Shown piece after piece: positions 54,473-57,212 of a stretch of 57,212 bases of DNA. Made by a program: the position numbers and the translations under genes. Source of the stretch: an uncultured Gammaproteobacteria bacterium (GTDB lineage: Bacteria; Pseudomonadota; Gammaproteobacteria; GCA-001735895); the NCBI GenBank assembly GCA_937894085.1, contig CALCSG010000157.1, forward strand, positions 1 through 57,212, in the 5' to 3' direction. Positions within the stretch are counted from its first letter, which is position 1. Each line of letters opens with the position of its first letter. Below the pieces are notes generated by a model. That model saw nothing but the letters and a program-made list of their open reading frames with translations, was not told where the DNA came from and ran no database searches.

Positions 54473-54921
54473 TTAAATGACTTTATTCATGTAGACACGA
54501 ACATCATCCCGATCAATTTCGGTCCATCCTAAGTGAAGATATAGAGCTACATTTTCAGTTAGCAGGACATGTGTTGCCAGACGCAATTCTGTAAAATTTT
54601 TTTCGGTTGCTTTTTTTTCCGCGAATTTCATAAGTCCACTGCCTATACCGTGGCCCTGAAATTCAGGATGAACAGCAATGTTTGCTATTGATGTATATTC
54701 TTTTTCAAACAGTAAAGTAAGACCACCGACTATATTTCCATTATATTCAGCAATCCAGGTTGGAAAATCTCTGATTTCAATGGCATAGTCCACATCCATC
54801 GGGGAAGACGTTTGCCACTCATTCGATCATTGTAGGTAGCATAAGCAGCCTGCATACAGTTTTGCAAGCCTACTGAATCATCAGGTTCTGCTTTTCTGAT
54901 CTGCCAATCTATTTTAGACAT
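54473..54921 (-). pseudogene. GNAT acetyltransferase disrupted by a 1-nt frameshift at the GGGG tract 54801-54804
   Basis: N-terminal fragment ends ...NDRMSGKRLP; the other frame resumes MDVDYAIEIRDFPTWIAEYNGNIVGGL...NIAVHPEFQGHGIGSGLM. Confidence 0.82.
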
Positions 54922-55018
54922 TAATTGCAACCCTCATCGGAGTTTTTAGCCAGAACACGGCCAAGCTGAACAAAGTGGCAACCTGTCTTCTAAATAAATC
55001 ATTCTACAAATGAAATTA

Positions 55019-55654
55019 TCAGGACCCGGGTTGATCTGACTCGTCGTGCCGGCCTTTTAAAAACTCATCAGCACCTCTGGCAATAAAGCGTAACTGGGTG
55101 ACAGCTTTTTCGGTAAGCAGTTTAAGCTCCGCTGGCTTACAGTCCAGCGCATCTGCACCGGCATTAAACACCAGTATCACCATCGCTTCCGCCTGGATTT
55201 TTGCATCAGCAGTCGGGTAGTTCTGTGTCTGTTGAATATAATCTGCCAGTTCTACAATAAAAAACTGTAACTCGCGTGATACTGCCTTTCGAAAAGCCAG
55301 TGAAGTACCGGAACGTTCTCGTAGTAATAAATAAAAAACATGCGGGCTGTTATGGATGAATTCCATGAAGGTTTCTACCGAGATTTGAATGATACTGCCG
55401 CTATCTCTTATGCGTTGCCGGGCTTTTCTCATCAACTGCCTGAGCGCGACACCACCTTCATCCACCAGGGTTAAACCAAGCTCTTCCATATCTTCAAAAT
55501 GACGGTAAAAAGAATTGGGGGCAATACCTGCTTCGCGGGTCACTTCACGCAAGCTCAGGCTTGTGTAATTTCGTTCCTGACTGAGCAGGCGAAACGCTGC
55601 ATCTATAATCAATCGACGTGTTTTTTCTTTTTGCTGGGCGCGATTAGTGGTCAT
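55019..55654 (-). CDS. fabR: TetR-family unsaturated fatty acid regulator FabR
   Basis: [57 protein letters not shown]. Confidence 0.9.
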   Translation of the reverse strand: MTTNRAQQKEKTRRLIIDAAFRLLSQERNYTSLSLREVTREAGIAPNSFYRHFEDMEELGLTLVDEGGVALRQLMRKARQRIRDSGSIIQISVETFMEFIHNSPHVFYLLLRERSGTSLAFRKAVSRELQFFIVELADYIQQTQNYPTADAKIQAEAMVILVFNAGADALDCKPAELKLLTEKAVTQLRFIARGADEFLKGRHDESDQPGS

Positions 55655-55764
55655 TTATAGCCATCCATTTTAGTGAACCTTATCATAATTACAAAGTTAA
55701 ACTAACAGCTGTATTGAATTTGTCATTATGAATTATAAATAATTCTACCCTTAAATATAATTTG

Positions 55765-55782
55765 AGCGTACACTTGTACTCC
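55765..55782. promoter_or_regulatory. FabR-like palindromic operator AGCGTACACTTGTACTCC
   Basis: GTACA-CT-TGTAC core in the fabR/desaturase divergent intergenic region. Confidence 0.7.
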
Positions 55783-55803
55783 AAATAGTTTAAAATTACT
55801 TTT

Positions 55804-56931
55804 ATGCAAAAACCTAAACTCATCTGGCTTAATGTAATTGTCTTCAGCCTGACCGCTCTTATTACCCTGCTGGGCGTTCCTGCCTATGCTTTTTTTCATG
55901 GTTTTGATGGCTGGCAGATTGCCGCCATGCTTTTAGGAATAGGGTTTTGCGAAATATCCATTACCGCCGGTTATCATCGATTATGGTCTCATAGAGCATA
56001 TGAAGCCCACTGGCTTACCCGATTAGTTCTAGCTATTGGCGGTACTTATGCCACCCAAAACAGCATTTTGCACTGGGTGTCGGATCACCGCAGACATCAT
56101 CAATATGTCGATGATAATAAAAAAGATCCTTACTCCGCAAAACTTGGATTCTGGTATTCACACATTGGATGGATGCTGCGTGATTATAATACCGACTTCG
56201 ATCCCCACTACAATAACTGCCGGGACCTGCAGAAGGACCCCATCGTCATGTGGCAACATCGTCATTACCTGCCGCTGGTACTGGGTATTAATTTTGGTAT
56301 TCCTATATTGTTAGGCTTATGGCATGGTGATTTGCTGGGAATGCTTCTACTCGCCGGAGTAGCACGTCTGGCAATCTCCCATCACCTGACTTTTTTTATC
56401 AATTCACTGGCTCATGTCTGGGGTAAACAACCCTATACCGATCTCAACAGCTCGAGGGATAATGGCGTTATTGCATTGCTTACCATGGGTGAGGGATATC
56501 ATAACTATCACCACTGCTTTCAACGTGATTACCGTAATGGAATTCGCTGGTGGCAATTCGACCCTACCAAGTGGTTGATACGCGGTCTGGCCTGGTTGGG
56601 GCTTGCAAAAAATCTTTATCGAACTCCGATCGAACGCATCGAAACATTAAGAGCTCAAATGCTGCTTACCACGACTACGCGAAAGCTGGCGCATTCGCCA
56701 CATGCAGAAACCTTAATCCTTCGTCTTCAGTATGAGTATGAAACACTGATAAGCCGAATTAACGAGTTCTCCAGGGCTAAAAAACAGTGGATAGATGCAA
56801 GCAGGGCCTCCGTTATGGAGGAATTGGAAGGGTATGATCTGGAAAACCTGAAAAAGAGAGTTGAGATACTCAAAGCCAATTTTTTGCATCAGAAAAAGCA
56901 CTGGCAGGTGTTGAATGCTAGTATAGCCTGA
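55804..56931 (+). CDS. Acyl-CoA/acyl-lipid delta-9 desaturase
   Basis: Histidine boxes HRLWSH, DHRRHHQYVD, GEGYHNYHH; divergent from fabR. Confidence 0.94.
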   Translation: MQKPKLIWLNVIVFSLTALITLLGVPAYAFFHGFDGWQIAAMLLGIGFCEISITAGYHRLWSHRAYEAHWLTRLVLAIGGTYATQNSILHWVSDHRRHHQYVDDNKKDPYSAKLGFWYSHIGWMLRDYNTDFDPHYNNCRDLQKDPIVMWQHRHYLPLVLGINFGIPILLGLWHGDLLGMLLLAGVARLAISHHLTFFINSLAHVWGKQPYTDLNSSRDNGVIALLTMGEGYHNYHHCFQRDYRNGIRWWQFDPTKWLIRGLAWLGLAKNLYRTPIERIETLRAQMLLTTTTRKLAHSPHAETLILRLQYEYETLISRINEFSRAKKQWIDASRASVMEELEGYDLENLKKRVEILKANFLHQKKHWQVLNASIA

Positions 56932-57085
56932 ACAATCTTCTGAGTTTATTCAATATTAACAATGTTTTCTAAGTCGGGATTTGAATAAATACAAACGTAA
57001 AAACAAAATACTATCTGCCTGTGTCAGCCAGAAACCCCGTAATGAGTAGCCTCTGTTGACAATGTTAAATAAACGCCGCAAACAC

Positions 57086-57131
57086 CAGAAGCAAAACCAA
57101 AGCAGTATAATAGCGTTGGTTTTGACTTCTG
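57086..57131 (-). terminator. Long hairpin downstream of the cold-shock gene
   Basis: CAGAAGCAAAACCAA (57086-57100) pairs with TTGGTTTTGACTTCTG (57116-57131) with one bulge. Confidence 0.5.
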
Positions 57132-57158
57132 AGGGTTTGCTTTGTTATTTGTTACAGC

Positions 57159-57212
57159 TTAAACAGCAACAACTTTATTTGCACATGGACCTTTCTGACC
57201 CTGACCCACTTC
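57159..57212 (-). CDS. Cold-shock domain protein, C-terminal fragment (gene continues past the window)
   Basis: Minus-strand translation EVGQGQKGPCANKVVAV*, the typical Csp C-terminus. Confidence 0.85.
   Translation of the reverse strand, partial: EVGQGQKGPCANKVVAV

Overview
A 57 kb gammaproteobacterial chromosomal window. The core is a complete dcw (division and cell wall) cluster, mraZ-rsmH-ftsL-ftsI-murE-murF-mraY-murD-ftsW-murG-murC-murB-ddlB-ftsQ-ftsA-ftsZ. It is preceded by yraN-lpoA/rsmI and the RNase P RNA gene, and it ends at an ftsZ terminator with no lpxC after it. Downstream are srkA, valS, a porin, holC-pepA, lptF/lptG, a histone H1-like Lys/Ala-rich protein, xerD, a ybbN-like thioredoxin, parE and parC. 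These are followed by an RND efflux pair, a polyphosphate glucokinase, a DksA/TraR-type zinc finger protein, a GNAT acetyltransferase, a FabR/desaturase divergent pair and the 3' end of a cold-shock gene. The most notable non-standard signals are: (i) an in-frame amber codon in the RND permease; (ii) a 1-nt frameshift in a GNAT acetyltransferase; (iii) two families of intergenic heptamer-based repeats (CACGAAG and CGCAAAG types), mostly as inverted pairs; (iv) a nested palindromic repeat cluster upstream of xerD; (v) a small secreted protein with a threefold SLxxDLxxF-like motif inside a block that separates holC from valS; (vi) a 10-bp-phased MraZ box array; and (vii) a FabR-like operator in the fabR/desaturase intergenic region. 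I saw no CRISPR array, prophage or obvious defence island. All family calls come from reading the sequence; no database search was run.
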